From Pauljensenia sp902373545 (GTDB lineage: Bacteria; Actinomycetota; Actinomycetes; Actinomycetales; Actinomycetaceae), in contig NZ_JAPWAG010000016.1 in assembly GCF_041432775.1 (NCBI RefSeq), forward strand, positions 1 to 55,972: 55,972 nucleotides of DNA. Reading direction: 5' to 3'. A program made the position numbers and the translations under genes. This document shows positions 15,415 through 25,487 of the stretch, in pieces. Under the pieces are notes generated by a model, which had not been told where the DNA came from, did no database searches, and saw only the letters and a program-made list of their open reading frames with translations. The stretch's first letter is position 1. Each line of letters starts with the position of its first letter.

Positions 15415-15420
15415 TAGGCT
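15415..15420 (+). promoter_or_regulatory. -10 element of leaderless serC promoter
   Basis: TAGGCT, 6 bases (GTGGAC), then ATG. The block GCAGGGTTAGGCTG is identical to the one before ung at 48102-48115, where TAGGCT is again 6 bases from ATG. Confidence 0.5.
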
Positions 15421-15426
15421 GTGGAC

Positions 15427-16554
15427 ATGGTGGCTTTCCCCGACATTGACCCGGTCCTCCTGCCCGCCGACGGCCGCTTCGGCTGCGGCCCTTCCGTGGT
15501 GCGCATCGACCAGCTCGAAGCCCTCTTCACTCCCCTCCTCATGGGTACCTCCCACCGCGCGGCCCCCGTGCGCAGCGTCGTCGCCTCCCTCAAGGAGGGT
15601 CTGCGCACGCTCCTGAACATTCCCGACGGCTACGAGGTCGTCCTGGGCAACGGCGGCGCCTCCGCGTTTTGGGACGCGGCCTGCGCGTGCCTCATCTCCT
15701 CGCGCGCGGCCTTCGGCTCCTGGGGCGCTTTCGGAGCGAAGTTCGCCACCTCAGCCGAGCGCGCACCACACCTGGCCGCTCCCCTCATCGACGAGGCCGT
15801 GGCGGGTTCCCTGGTCACGCTAGCACCGCGCTCGGCCGCCGAGGGCGTCGACGCGTACGCCTACCCGCACAACGAAACCTCGACGGGCGTCACCTCCCCC
15901 GTCTACCGTGTGGATGCGCCCGGCGCGCTGACCCTCGTGGATGCCACCTCCATCGCGGGTGCCGCGCCCGTGGACCTCACCCAGGTCGACGCCTACTACT
16001 TCTCGCTGCAAAAGGCCATCGGTTCGGACGGCGGCCTGTGGGTGGCCATCCTCTCCCCCGCCGCCATCGAGCGCGCCCACGCTATCGAGGCCGCCCCGGG
16101 CGGACGCTGGATCCCCCAGTTCCTCTCCCTATCCGCCGCGATCGACAACTCGCGCAAGGACCAGACGCTCAACACCCCGGCCCTGGCGACCATCATCATG
16201 GCGCAGCGCCAGGTCGCGTGGCTCAACGAGCTCGGCGGAATGGAGGCCGTGAGCGCCCACTGCGCCCAGGCCTCGTCCCTCGTCTACGACTGGGCGATCG
16301 CACACCCGGCGCTCTACCCGTTCGTGGCCGAGGAGGCGTGGCGCTCGCCCGTCACGGCGACGATCGAGATCAACGCCGACGTCAAGGCCTCCGACCTGGC
16401 CGCGCACCTGCGTGCCCACGGCATCGTGGACATCGGCGCCTACCGCGGCGTGGGTGCCAACCAGCTGCGCATCGGCACCTGGCCCAGCGTGCAGATCGGC
16501 GACGTCGAGGCGCTCCTGGAGTGCATCGACTACTGCCTGGAGCGGGTCCTCTAA
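15427..16554 (+). CDS. serC: Phosphoserine aminotransferase
   Basis: About 375 residues, of the short actinobacterial SerC type. It is a PLP enzyme that makes 3-phosphoserine from 3-phosphohydroxypyruvate and glutamate in serine biosynthesis. The N-terminal FGCGPSVVR and MGTSHRAAPVR segments bind substrate phosphate, and TLVDATSIAG holds the cofactor-contacting Asp. YYFSLQKAIGSDGGLW contains the Schiff-base Lys, about residue 193. The ATG at 15427 is preferred over the in-frame GTG 6 bases upstream because the -10-like TAGGCT is 6 bases before the ATG and no Shine-Dalgarno sequence serves either. Its stop lies 31 bases from the convergent MFS gene. Confidence 0.9.
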   Translation: MVAFPDIDPVLLPADGRFGCGPSVVRIDQLEALFTPLLMGTSHRAAPVRSVVASLKEGLRTLLNIPDGYEVVLGNGGASAFWDAACACLISSRAAFGSWGAFGAKFATSAERAPHLAAPLIDEAVAGSLVTLAPRSAAEGVDAYAYPHNETSTGVTSPVYRVDAPGALTLVDATSIAGAAPVDLTQVDAYYFSLQKAIGSDGGLWVAILSPAAIERAHAIEAAPGGRWIPQFLSLSAAIDNSRKDQTLNTPALATIIMAQRQVAWLNELGGMEAVSAHCAQASSLVYDWAIAHPALYPFVAEEAWRSPVTATIEINADVKASDLAAHLRAHGIVDIGAYRGVGANQLRIGTWPSVQIGDVEALLECIDYCLERVL

Positions 16555-16585
16555 GCGCCTCGCGCCGCCGCGCGGTCCCCGGCTC

Positions 16586-17875
16586 TCAGCTCGGGTCGAC
16601 CGAGCGGCGCGGTGCGTCCACAGAGGAACCACCCTCCACGCCCACCCACGGGAAAGAGGGACGTACCACGACGCGCCCCTTCCAGTGGATCATTGCCCAC
16701 GCACCGCAGATGAGCGCGATACCCAGGGAGGCGATCCCGCCCACCAGGATCGCCCAGCGGGCCCCGAAAACCGCGCCCACACGGCCAATAATCGGCGATC
16801 CAATCGGCGTCGCACCCAGGTACACAAGCGAGTACATCGCCATGACACGCCCACGCATCTCCTGATCCGTACGCGTCTGCATGAGGGCGTTTGCACTCGT
16901 GTTCATCGTGAGCATCCCAAAACCCGTCGGGATTGACAGGAGAGCGAACCACCAGTAAGTGGGGGCCAGACCCAGCAGGATCTCGGCGCACCCGTAGAAG
17001 GCGGCACCCAGGATAATCGTGCGCAGACGAGGGATGCGGCGTGCAGCACCCGTCGCCCCCAGAATCGAGCCGAAAGCCATGAATGAGGAGAGTATCCCGA
17101 AGGAGCCGGCCGTCTTGCCAAACACGGTGGTCGCCATGAGCGCGCTGGTCATCTGGAAGTTCATGCCCAGGGCGCTCACGATGGCAATCAGCACGAGGAT
17201 GATGAGGATGTCCGTACGCTGGCGTACGTAGGCTACGGCTTCGCGCAGCTGGCCACGAGCGCGCGGCACGAGCGTGCGCGGGTAGAGGCGGTCGCCGCGC
17301 ATGAGCATCAGCGCGATGACGGGGGCGGCGAACATACCGGCGTCAATAAGGAAGACGGGACCCACCCCCCACCAGTCGATGAACAAGCCCGCGGAGGCCG
17401 GGCCAATGAGACGCGCCGCGTGGAACGCCGTGGCGTTCAGGGCGACAGCGTTCGCCATTTTGTCAAGCGGTACGAGTTCGCCGACGAAGGCCTGACGCGC
17501 GGGGGTATCCATTGCGGAGATAGTTCCCGAGACAAACGCCAGAACATACTGATGCCACAGCTGCCCCGTTCCTGTCAGGACGACGAGACCCATGATGAGA
17601 GAGACAACGCCGATGCCAGTCTGCGTGCACTGCAGGAGACGCCGCCCCGGGATACGGTCCGCGAGCACGCCCGCCCACGCGGAGAACAGGATGATCGGCA
17701 GGAACTGCAAGGCGGTGACGATGCCGACCTGCGAGGAATCGTGGTCGGTGAGGACCGTGAGCACGTACCAGTCTTGAGCCACGCGCTGTAGCCATGTGCC
17801 CGTCGATGCAATCAACGTTGCGGCGAACCAGTACCGATAGTTGACGTAGCGCAACGATGCAAACGTAGCCGACAT
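16586..17875 (-). CDS. MFS exporter (EntS/MFS_3-like)
   Basis: 429 residues with about twelve hydrophobic segments. The N-terminal RYVNYRYWFAATLIASTGTW and the A-like motif AGVLADRIPGRRLLQ between TM2 and TM3 are typical of the MFS_3/enterobactin-exporter group. These proteins export siderophores, drugs or metabolites. The substrate is unknown; DtxR lies two genes away but no DtxR box is visible here. The ATG at 17875 is chosen because AGGAGG lies 6 bases upstream, and longer frames have no ribosome site. A 10-bp inverted repeat in the leader (17904-17913 with 17933-17942) contains the CGAACGAGG core seen in other hairpins. Confidence 0.85.
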   Translation of the reverse strand: MSATFASLRYVNYRYWFAATLIASTGTWLQRVAQDWYVLTVLTDHDSSQVGIVTALQFLPIILFSAWAGVLADRIPGRRLLQCTQTGIGVVSLIMGLVVLTGTGQLWHQYVLAFVSGTISAMDTPARQAFVGELVPLDKMANAVALNATAFHAARLIGPASAGLFIDWWGVGPVFLIDAGMFAAPVIALMLMRGDRLYPRTLVPRARGQLREAVAYVRQRTDILIILVLIAIVSALGMNFQMTSALMATTVFGKTAGSFGILSSFMAFGSILGATGAARRIPRLRTIILGAAFYGCAEILLGLAPTYWWFALLSIPTGFGMLTMNTSANALMQTRTDQEMRGRVMAMYSLVYLGATPIGSPIIGRVGAVFGARWAILVGGIASLGIALICGAWAMIHWKGRVVVRPSFPWVGVEGGSSVDAPRRSVDPS

Positions 17876-17964
17876 GTCTTTCCTCCTCATCCTGTGCCCC
17901 TCCACGAACGAGGCCTGGGCGAAGCGCGCGATCCTCGTTCGTACGCGTTCTTTCAGAATACGAC

Positions 17965-17996
17965 TGCCCCGCCGCAGCGACGCTGCGACGGGGCGA
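17965..17996 (-). terminator. Terminator of purine permease gene
   Basis: GCCCCGCCGCAGCG pairs with CGCTGCGACGGGGC with one mismatch, 23 bases past the permease stop. The minus-strand tail is only weakly U-rich (GTCGTATTCTG). Confidence 0.6.
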
Positions 17997-18018
17997 CAAG
18001 TACGCGATAGGTGAGCAA

Positions 18019-19470
<1,452 letters not shown>

Positions 19471-19532
19471 TGGTTAATCGTGCCTGGTCGCGCCCGGCGA
19501 CGCAAACATACCCGCCGTGTTCCCACTTGTTG

Positions 19533-19566
19533 AGAAAGTACCCGGGAGTCGCCTCCCGGGTACTTC
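19533..19566 (-). terminator. Terminator of DUF3027 gene
   Basis: AAGTACCCGGGAG pairs perfectly with CTCCCGGGTACTT (19536-19548 with 19553-19565). The minus-strand tail reads TTTCTC. It separates the csp/DUF3027 unit from the permease. Confidence 0.8.
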
Positions 19567-19589
19567 CTGTCAGTTCGTGTGCCGAGGCC

Positions 19590-20456
19590 TCAGTCGGCTT
19601 GACGCTGCCCGCTCTCCTCAGGGGTGTCCTCGGAGTGGTGCGCACCCTGCGCCTGCTCTGCCACGGCCTCGTCGGAAGGGGACTCCTTGACAGGGTGCGG
19701 CATCGGCTCGGCGTCCAGCGCGCCCTCATTCACGCGGGAAGGACGAACCGGCCAGGCCGTCCCATTCTTGGGCACGTCCGTCTCCGAATGGGAGCCGCAC
19801 GTGTGATCCAGCGACACGACGGCACCGTCATCGGTCGCCCACTCGTTCGCGCACACGCCGAACATCTGGCGCATGCCGCCGCTCATCTTCACGAGGAAAC
19901 CGCAGGTCGAGCAGGTGTTGCGCGCACGACGCCCCGCCTTCGGGCCGCGCTCCGACTCATACCAGCGCTTCGCAGCCTGGCTGCGCCCCTCCTCGGATAG
20001 GACGCGCGGGCGCCCCATGCCGGGTTCGCGCACGACCGGCAGGTCCGGGTCCTCGCTGGTGTCCTCGAAGCTGTGCTCCAGGCGCTCGTCGTCAGCCACG
20101 TAGGGCAGAGTGTCCTCGCGCGAAATATCCGAAGGCCGCAGGCGCTCCTCCCACGGCACCCACTCGGGGGCCAAGAGCGCGCCCTCGCGCGGGGTCATGT
20201 CGACCTCGCACACGGTGGCGACGCGCCCGCGCGGCACGCGCGCCACTGTCACCGCCCAGCACCAGCCCACGTAGCCCGCATCCGTGGAGGCGAAGTAGTG
20301 CGTACCCAGGCGATCCGACACCATCTCGAAACCCACGTGCTCACCGACAGGGCGCGGGTGCGCCACGGCCTCGGCGCCCGCGCGTGCCACGTCGAGCGCG
20401 GCCTCCAGGACGGCGTCCTTTTTCACTGCCCGCGTGCGGGCCACAGTCTTAGGCAT
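19590..20456 (-). CDS. DUF3027 protein with zinc-ribbon-like cysteines
   Basis: 288 residues. The DUF3027 core (about 15-215) has the conserved VGYVGWCWAVTVAR-type strand and a WVPWEERLRP segment. A late cysteine cluster, C-x2-C in NTCSTCGFLV then C in GVCANEW and C in DHTCGSHS, looks like a four-cysteine zinc site. The last 60 residues are acidic and disordered. The biochemical role of the family is not known. It overlaps the cold-shock gene by 8 bases, the same pairing seen in many actinobacteria, so a role linked to RNA or to cold-shock protein function is a reasonable guess. Confidence 0.8.
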   Translation of the reverse strand: MPKTVARTRAVKKDAVLEAALDVARAGAEAVAHPRPVGEHVGFEMVSDRLGTHYFASTDAGYVGWCWAVTVARVPRGRVATVCEVDMTPREGALLAPEWVPWEERLRPSDISREDTLPYVADDERLEHSFEDTSEDPDLPVVREPGMGRPRVLSEEGRSQAAKRWYESERGPKAGRRARNTCSTCGFLVKMSGGMRQMFGVCANEWATDDGAVVSLDHTCGSHSETDVPKNGTAWPVRPSRVNEGALDAEPMPHPVKESPSDEAVAEQAQGAHHSEDTPEESGQRQAD

Positions 20457-20826
20457 CAAATTCCTCTGCGACGGCGCGCAGCACCTTCGCGATCTTGGTC
20501 GCGTTGTCCGGGTAGGATCCGCGGCGCAGCGCGGCGCTCGAGGAGTCGAGGAGCTTGATAAGGTCCTCAACCACGGGCACCATCGCCTGCGGCTTGCGGC
20601 GCTTGGCACGGGCAACGGAAGCTGTCTCCTTCAGGAAACGCACGCTGAGCGCCTGCGGTCCCTTGCGTCCGTCGGCCACCGAATACTCCACGCGAGCACC
20701 CACCCTGGGACTGCGCGCATCGGCCGGCAGCGCGGACGAGTGGAGGAAGACATCCGCCCCGTCGTCTCCCGCGATGAAGCCGAAACCGCGATCAGCGTCG
20801 AAGAACCTCACTTTACCGGTGGGCAT
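20449..20826 (-). CDS. Cold-shock-domain protein with C-terminal extension
   Basis: 125 residues. The N-terminal cold-shock domain (1-66) has both RNA-binding motifs: RGFGFI (RNP1) and DVFLH (RNP2). The extra 60 residues, a basic patch (RAKRRKP) and a helical tail (LIKLLDSS...KVLRAVAEEFDA), resemble the longer mycobacterial CspB form. It probably melts or stabilises RNA structure. AAGGAGG lies 6 bases before the ATG. Translation appears coupled to the overlapping DUF3027 gene. Divergent from the TPM/PspA unit. Confidence 0.9.
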   Translation of the reverse strand: MPTGKVRFFDADRGFGFIAGDDGADVFLHSSALPADARSPRVGARVEYSVADGRKGPQALSVRFLKETASVARAKRRKPQAMVPVVEDLIKLLDSSSAALRRGSYPDNATKIAKVLRAVAEEFDA

Positions 20827-21000
20827 GGTCCCCTCCTTCTCTCAATAGTCTCTCAGCCCTATGGGCTCCCCCTATCATAGGGTGCTCTCCCGCCCGGCGT
20901 CGGAGCCTTACGACTGCCTGTAGCGAACAGCACCGCTGCCCCCTCTTTCGCGTACACTGACCCTCAGCAGCACCCACGTTTCGCATAGTGCGTCACATCG

Positions 21001-21030
21001 CTGACCAACGCGCGCGCCGTGGTGTACGTT
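21001..21030 (+). promoter_or_regulatory. Promoter P1 of the TPM/PspA cluster
   Basis: CTGACC (21001-21006), 18-base spacer, TACGTT (21025-21030), 30 bases before the GTG start. The second gene has the same arrangement (23178-23207), and the following leader CTGTTCACCA is shared, so the region appears to be duplicated with the gene. An upstream TCGCGTACACT is also shared. Confidence 0.45.
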
Positions 21031-21060
21031 AGCCTGTTCACCACAATGCAGGAGGACCCC

Positions 21061-23079
21061 GTGTCACGAATCCGCCGCTTCAGCGTCGCCGCTATGCTCA
21101 CCTCGCTCCTGATTGCGCTCGGTGCCCCCGCGTTCGCCACCTCCCCCGTTACCACGACCGGCATCGTGACCGACCCGACGGGGTGGCTGACTGACTCCGA
21201 CCGCACCACCATCGAGACCGCTGCGCGCACCGCCCGTTCCAAGGGCGTCTCCGTCGATGTTGTCATCGTTGACAACTTCTCGAACATGGACGCGGCTCAG
21301 TGGTGTGAACAGACCCTGAAGAACTCGGTTGCCTCCAACGGCACCATCATCTACTACATCGGCTACGAGACACGAAAGGACGGGTCGTGCGTCAAAGGCG
21401 GATCGATTTCATCGAGCGTGCGCGCCGAGGCCCGCGCCGTCGCCGAGGCGAAACTCTCCAGCAACCCCCTGACGCCCTCCGACGCCGCAGCAGGAGCCGT
21501 CGCCTTCATTGACCACGTCGCTTCCAACAAGAATTCGACGACAAGCTCGACGGGCTCACACTCCTCGAGTTCTTCTAGCTCTTTCAGCTTATTCGGCACC
21601 GGACGTTCCTTGCTCCCCTCGATCCTGGTTGGATTCTTGCTGATCTCATACTTTGTTCGACGCAACTCGCGCCGCTCCGTTCCCACCGCCGCACAGACTC
21701 CCACCCAGCCCAGCAAGGTACCCGTCGCGAACGCGGCAGAAATGGCCACGTTGGCCAACCGTCAGCTCCTGGCCGCCGACGAACAGGTGCGCAGCGCCTC
21801 CGACGAACTCGACTTCGCGCGCCTCCAATTCGGCATCGCGGCAACGGACGAGTTCTCCCGCACCCTCGAGGCCGCCAAGGCCGCCGTCTCGCGCGGCTTC
21901 GACAACCAACAGCGGATGGAGGACGCCCACAGCGACGCGGAGAAGGCGTCCCTGGCCTCGGCCATCATGCGTGACCTCGGGACGTACATGAACCCCCTTA
22001 GCGCCATGCAGGACTCCTTCGAGCACAAGCGCTCCGAGCAGGCCAGCCTCCCGCGCCGTATCAGCGAGGCCTCCGAGCGCCTCGCCGAGCAGCGCGGCGA
22101 CCTGGAGCGGGCGTCCACCGAGCTGGTCTCGATCAGCGGCATCTACCCCGCCCAGATGCTCGCTTCCCTGCAGGACAACCCCGAGCAGGCCCTGGCGCTC
22201 CTGGCAACCGCTGAAACCGCTATCGCGACTGCGAAGCGGGAGGTGGACAGCGACCGCACCCTGGCGGAGAGTTCACTGGATACGGCTCATCGCGCGCTCA
22301 TGATGGCCAAGCACCAGACCGACGCGATCTTCTCCGCCAAGTCCGACCTGGACGCGATCCGCGAACGTCTGAGCACCGCTATCGGCTCCATCTCGGCCGA
22401 CATAACGGACGTGACGAGCCTGGGCGCCGAGCCCGCCGTCTTCGACCCGCTGGTTGCCGACGCGCGCACCGCCATCGCCGAGGCCCAGGCCGCCCTCATG
22501 AACACGGGCGACCCGCTGGCTGCCCTCGAACACCTGCGCGCCTCCGAGGCCATGCTCGATTCCGCCCTCGCCCCCCTGCGCACCCAGCGCGAAAACAACC
22601 AGAAGGCACGCGCGAGCGCACAGTCCCAGATCTCCCTGGCAGAAACCGCCATCGAGCGCGCCCAGCGATACGTGCAGGGCCGACGCGGCGCCATGGACCT
22701 GAGCGTGCGCTCCACGCTCCACTCCGCCGAGCAGTCCCTCAAGGCCGCGCGCGAGAGCCTGGACGCAGACCCCGCCAAGGCCTCGACCCTGGCATCCGAC
22801 GCCCGCGCCAGCGCCGATCGCGTCCTGGCCACGCCCCTGAGCGAGGCCGGTGCCCCCTGGGACAGTGGCCAATCCTCGCGCTCCACCTCGACGATGTCCT
22901 CGGTTGGCTCCTCACTCGGCGAGGCGCTCCTGTGGTCGATCCTCATGTCCAACTCCGGCTCGTCCTCCCACCACAGGAACAGGTGGGACAACGACCACGA
23001 CTCGTGGAGTTCGGGTTCGAGCTGGGGCGGCTCATCGGGCGGCGGGGGCGGGATCTCCTCCGACCAGGGCAACTTCTAG
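21061..23079 (+). CDS. TPM-domain membrane protein with coiled-coil
   Basis: 672 residues. A signal peptide (1-28, ending APAFA) leads into an extracytoplasmic TPM domain (about 30-155, Psb32/YgcG type, with VTDPTGWLTDSDR and VDVVIVDNF). A Ser-rich spacer, one TM helix (about 180-200, LLPSILVGFLLISYFVRR) and a long cytosolic helical region (230-590) follow. The last 80 residues are Ser/Gly/Trp-rich. TPM proteins are recurrent partners of PspA-type envelope-stress systems; some TPM domains are phosphatases, and none is proven here. The GTG at 21061 has AGGAGG 5 bases upstream. It is followed by a paralogue lacking the TPM domain and then pspA. Confidence 0.8.
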   Translation: MSRIRRFSVAAMLTSLLIALGAPAFATSPVTTTGIVTDPTGWLTDSDRTTIETAARTARSKGVSVDVVIVDNFSNMDAAQWCEQTLKNSVASNGTIIYYIGYETRKDGSCVKGGSISSSVRAEARAVAEAKLSSNPLTPSDAAAGAVAFIDHVASNKNSTTSSTGSHSSSSSSSFSLFGTGRSLLPSILVGFLLISYFVRRNSRRSVPTAAQTPTQPSKVPVANAAEMATLANRQLLAADEQVRSASDELDFARLQFGIAATDEFSRTLEAAKAAVSRGFDNQQRMEDAHSDAEKASLASAIMRDLGTYMNPLSAMQDSFEHKRSEQASLPRRISEASERLAEQRGDLERASTELVSISGIYPAQMLASLQDNPEQALALLATAETAIATAKREVDSDRTLAESSLDTAHRALMMAKHQTDAIFSAKSDLDAIRERLSTAIGSISADITDVTSLGAEPAVFDPLVADARTAIAEAQAALMNTGDPLAALEHLRASEAMLDSALAPLRTQRENNQKARASAQSQISLAETAIERAQRYVQGRRGAMDLSVRSTLHSAEQSLKAARESLDADPAKASTLASDARASADRVLATPLSEAGAPWDSGQSSRSTSTMSSVGSSLGEALLWSILMSNSGSSSHHRNRWDNDHDSWSSGSSWGGSSGGGGGISSDQGNF

Positions 23080-23161
23080 TTGGCCGAGCGAGTGGCGACC
23101 ATGGCCTCGTCGACTCAGCGCGGGTCGCGTACACTTGCCATGGAGCCGGGCAGCGTGACAC

Positions 23162-23207
23162 AAAATACAGCGCACTGTCGACAAATCCGAGCGTGACAGT
23201 GTATTTT
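23162..23207 (+). promoter_or_regulatory. Promoter P2 with overlapping dyad
   Basis: TCGACA (23178-23183), 18-base spacer, TATTTT (23202-23207). AAAATACA...CACTGTC (23163-23179) is mirrored by GACAGTG-TATTTT (23195-23207), a broken inverted repeat that frames the promoter like an operator. P1 does not have it. Confidence 0.4.
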
Positions 23208-23237
23208 AATCTGTTCACCATCAACCAGGAGGGCACC

Positions 23238-24539
23238 GTGACACGGATCCGACGCCTCAGCATCGCCGCTGCTGCGACAGTGGCGATGCTCCCGTGCGCC
23301 GCTCCCGCGTTCGCCGTCGAGCCCCTGAGCGCCGACGGGACCGCCACCGTCGCCACGGCCGTCGCATCCCAGGCCTTCGGCAACGCGGCCTCAGCAGCGC
23401 CCGCGGCAACCGCGACCGGATCCGCATCCACAAACCCGACCACCTCCCCCAGCACATCGTCCTCATCCTCGTCCAGCAGCTCGTCCTCCTCCGGTAGCGG
23501 ATTCAAGTGGGCGATGTTCGGCCTGGCGGCCGGCGTCTTCGGCTTGATCTCCTCGATCATCAAGCGCAAGCAGGACCGGGAGGACGAGGACCGAGCCACC
23601 CGAGCCTCCCAGGAGAGGTGGCAGGCCGCCACGCAGGCGGCGCAGTACACCGTCGAAGAGGCCAACCGCCGGTTGCTTGAGGCCGACGAGGAGGTGCAAC
23701 GCGCCGACAACGAGTGCACCTACGCGAGGGCCCAGTTCGGTATTTCGGCCACCGAGCAGTTCGAGCGCCTCGTGACAGACGCGAAGGAGGCCGTCACCCG
23801 CGGTTTCGCCACGCTCGGCCGCATCCACGCGACCAACAACCCGGAGGCCAAGACGGCGCTCGCTACCGAGATCGTCACCGCCCTGGAGACGACCCTCGTG
23901 CCCCTGCGCGACGCCCAGCGCACCTTCGGTGCCAAGCGATCCCAGCAGGCCGCGCTCCCCGAGCGCATCGCGCAGGCCCGCGAACGCCTCGTCGAAGAAG
24001 CGGCAGACGTGGAGCGCTCACGCGAGGAGCTGTCGAGCATCGCGAGCATCTACCCCGAAAAGACGCTCGCGTCCCTCCAACCCAACCCCGACAAGGCGGC
24101 CGCTCTCCTCGAGTCCGCCCGCACCGCCCTGGACGCCGCCGAGCTGGCCGCCGACACGGACGCCGCGCGAGCAGCCTCCTCCCTGGACACGGCAGAGCGC
24201 GCGCTCCTCATGGCTCGCCAGCTCACGGACGCCATCCTCACCGCCAAGTCCGACCTGGACGCGATCCGCGAGCGCCTGGGAGCCGCCATCGCGGCCGTCA
24301 CCTCCGACCTGGCCGACGCCGAACGCCTCCAGACCGACCCCGACCTCTTCGCGCCGCTCATCGCCGACGCGCACGAGGCGATTACCGCGGCGCAGTCTGC
24401 CCTCATCACGCTCGACAGCCCGCTCGGTGCCCTCGAGCGCCTGCGCCGCGTCCAAGCCAGGCTGGACGCCACCCTCGACCCCCTGCGCCACACGGACAGG
24501 GCCACTCCCCATCCTCCCTCCCACACGGGAAGGGGATGA
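23238..24539 (+). CDS. TPM-less paralogue: signal peptide, TM and coiled-coil
   Basis: 433 residues. A signal peptide (1-28), a short Ala/Ser/Thr stretch, a Ser-rich spacer, one TM (about 92-112, WAMFGLAAGVFGLISSIIKR) and a cytosolic helical domain match residues about 230-520 of the preceding protein. Shared landmarks are NRRLLEADEEVQ versus NRQLLAADEQVR, ISGIYPAQMLASLQ versus IASIYPEKTLASLQ, and a nearly identical TDAI-TAKSDLDAIRERL. The TPM domain and the Ser/Gly/Trp tail are missing, so this is a shortened tandem duplicate. The start GTG at 23238 has AGGAGG 5 bases upstream. Its cytosolic helices could contact PspA, encoded 110 bases downstream. Confidence 0.75.
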   Translation: MTRIRRLSIAAAATVAMLPCAAPAFAVEPLSADGTATVATAVASQAFGNAASAAPAATATGSASTNPTTSPSTSSSSSSSSSSSSGSGFKWAMFGLAAGVFGLISSIIKRKQDREDEDRATRASQERWQAATQAAQYTVEEANRRLLEADEEVQRADNECTYARAQFGISATEQFERLVTDAKEAVTRGFATLGRIHATNNPEAKTALATEIVTALETTLVPLRDAQRTFGAKRSQQAALPERIAQARERLVEEAADVERSREELSSIASIYPEKTLASLQPNPDKAAALLESARTALDAAELAADTDAARAASSLDTAERALLMARQLTDAILTAKSDLDAIRERLGAAIAAVTSDLADAERLQTDPDLFAPLIADAHEAITAAQSALITLDSPLGALERLRRVQARLDATLDPLRHTDRATPHPPSHTGRG

Positions 24540-24649
24540 GCACGCCCCTGGCGCGCCAGTAAGGGCCACACCATTCACCCACCGACCTGCGGGGCCATGG
24601 CCTCGCGCTCAACCCGCGCACGAGCGCACACCACACAAAGGAGAACATC

Positions 24650-25366
24650 ATGGCTGAGAAGCAGACGATCCTGGGCCGCATCACCCAGCTGGCCAAGGCA
24701 AACATCAACGCGCTCCTCGACAAGGCCGAGGACCCGCAGAAGATGATCGACCAGCTCATCCGCGACTACACCAACTCGATCATCGAGGCCGAGAACGCGA
24801 TCGCTCAGACCCTGGGCAACCTGCGCATGGCTGAGAAGGACTACGAGGAGGATGTCAAGGCCGCGGCCGACTGGGGCCAGAAGGCTGCCGCCGCCTCCGC
24901 GAAGGCCGACTCCCTGCGCGCCGGCGGTGACGAGGCCGGGGCCACCAAGTGGGACGACCTGGCCAAGGTCGCCATCGGCAAGCAGATCCAGTTCGAGAAC
25001 GAGATCAAGACCGAAGAGCCCGCCCTCGCGGCCCAGCGCGAGGTCGCCGAGCGCCTCAAGAAGGGCCTGGCCCAGATGAAGGACAAGCTGGCCGAGCTCA
25101 AGTCCCGCCGCGATCAGCTGGTCGCCCGCGAGAAGACCGCCAAGGCTCAGGCCCAGGTCACCGACGCTCTCAACTCCATCAACATCCTGGATCCCACGAG
25201 CGAGCTGGGCCGCTTCGAGGACCGCGTGCGCCGCCAGGAGGCCATGGCTCAGGGCAAGGCCGAGCTGGCCGCCTCCAGCCTGGACGCCCAGTTCGCGGAG
25301 CTCGAGACCGACTCCTCGCAGCTGGAGATCGAGGCTCGCCTCGCCGCGCTGAAGAACAAGCAGTGA
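24650..25366 (+). CDS. pspA: PspA/IM30-family envelope stress protein
   Basis: 238 residues, the family's normal size. It begins with the amphipathic N-terminal region (QTILGRITQLAKANINALLDK) and the hallmark EDPQKMIDQLIRDY. Coiled-coil helices (about 60-190) and a C-terminal helix (FAELETDSSQLEIEARLAALK) follow. PspA binds stressed membrane and oligomerises into ESCRT-III-like rods that limit proton leak. AAGGAG lies 7 bases before the ATG. No PspF/PspB/PspC is nearby. Instead the neighbours are two coiled-coil membrane proteins, one with TPM, suggesting that they recruit or sense PspA. Confidence 0.93.
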   Translation: MAEKQTILGRITQLAKANINALLDKAEDPQKMIDQLIRDYTNSIIEAENAIAQTLGNLRMAEKDYEEDVKAAADWGQKAAAASAKADSLRAGGDEAGATKWDDLAKVAIGKQIQFENEIKTEEPALAAQREVAERLKKGLAQMKDKLAELKSRRDQLVAREKTAKAQAQVTDALNSINILDPTSELGRFEDRVRRQEAMAQGKAELAASSLDAQFAELETDSSQLEIEARLAALKNKQ

Positions 25367-25398
25367 GCGGCGCGGCCTTGGCCGCGTGACAGACACAC

Positions 25399-25432
25399 AG
25401 GCCGGGCGGCCCCGCGAGGGGCCGCCCGGCCT
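25399..25432 (+). terminator. Terminator after pspA
   Basis: A perfect 15-bp G+C stem (25399-25413 with 25418-25432), loop GCGA, then TGCTG. It lies 32 bases after the pspA stop, at the convergent junction with the NYN gene. Confidence 0.75.
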
Positions 25433-25487
25433 TGCTGTGCCGTTGTGGTATCTGTGAGGGTGCCGCGCACCCGGCACCGGGTCCTGC

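Noticed and set aside
15409..15427. DtxR/IdeR box (GGTTAGGCT half-site) just before serC
   Set aside because: The same GCAGGGTTAGGCTG block precedes ung, and in both the TAGGCT is 6 bases before ATG, which a shared leaderless promoter explains better. The right half of the operator is missing.
19471..19535. Purine riboswitch before the NCS2 permease
   Set aside because: Only about 60 bases separate the upstream terminator from the GTG start, and none of the conserved purine-riboswitch loop sequences is present.
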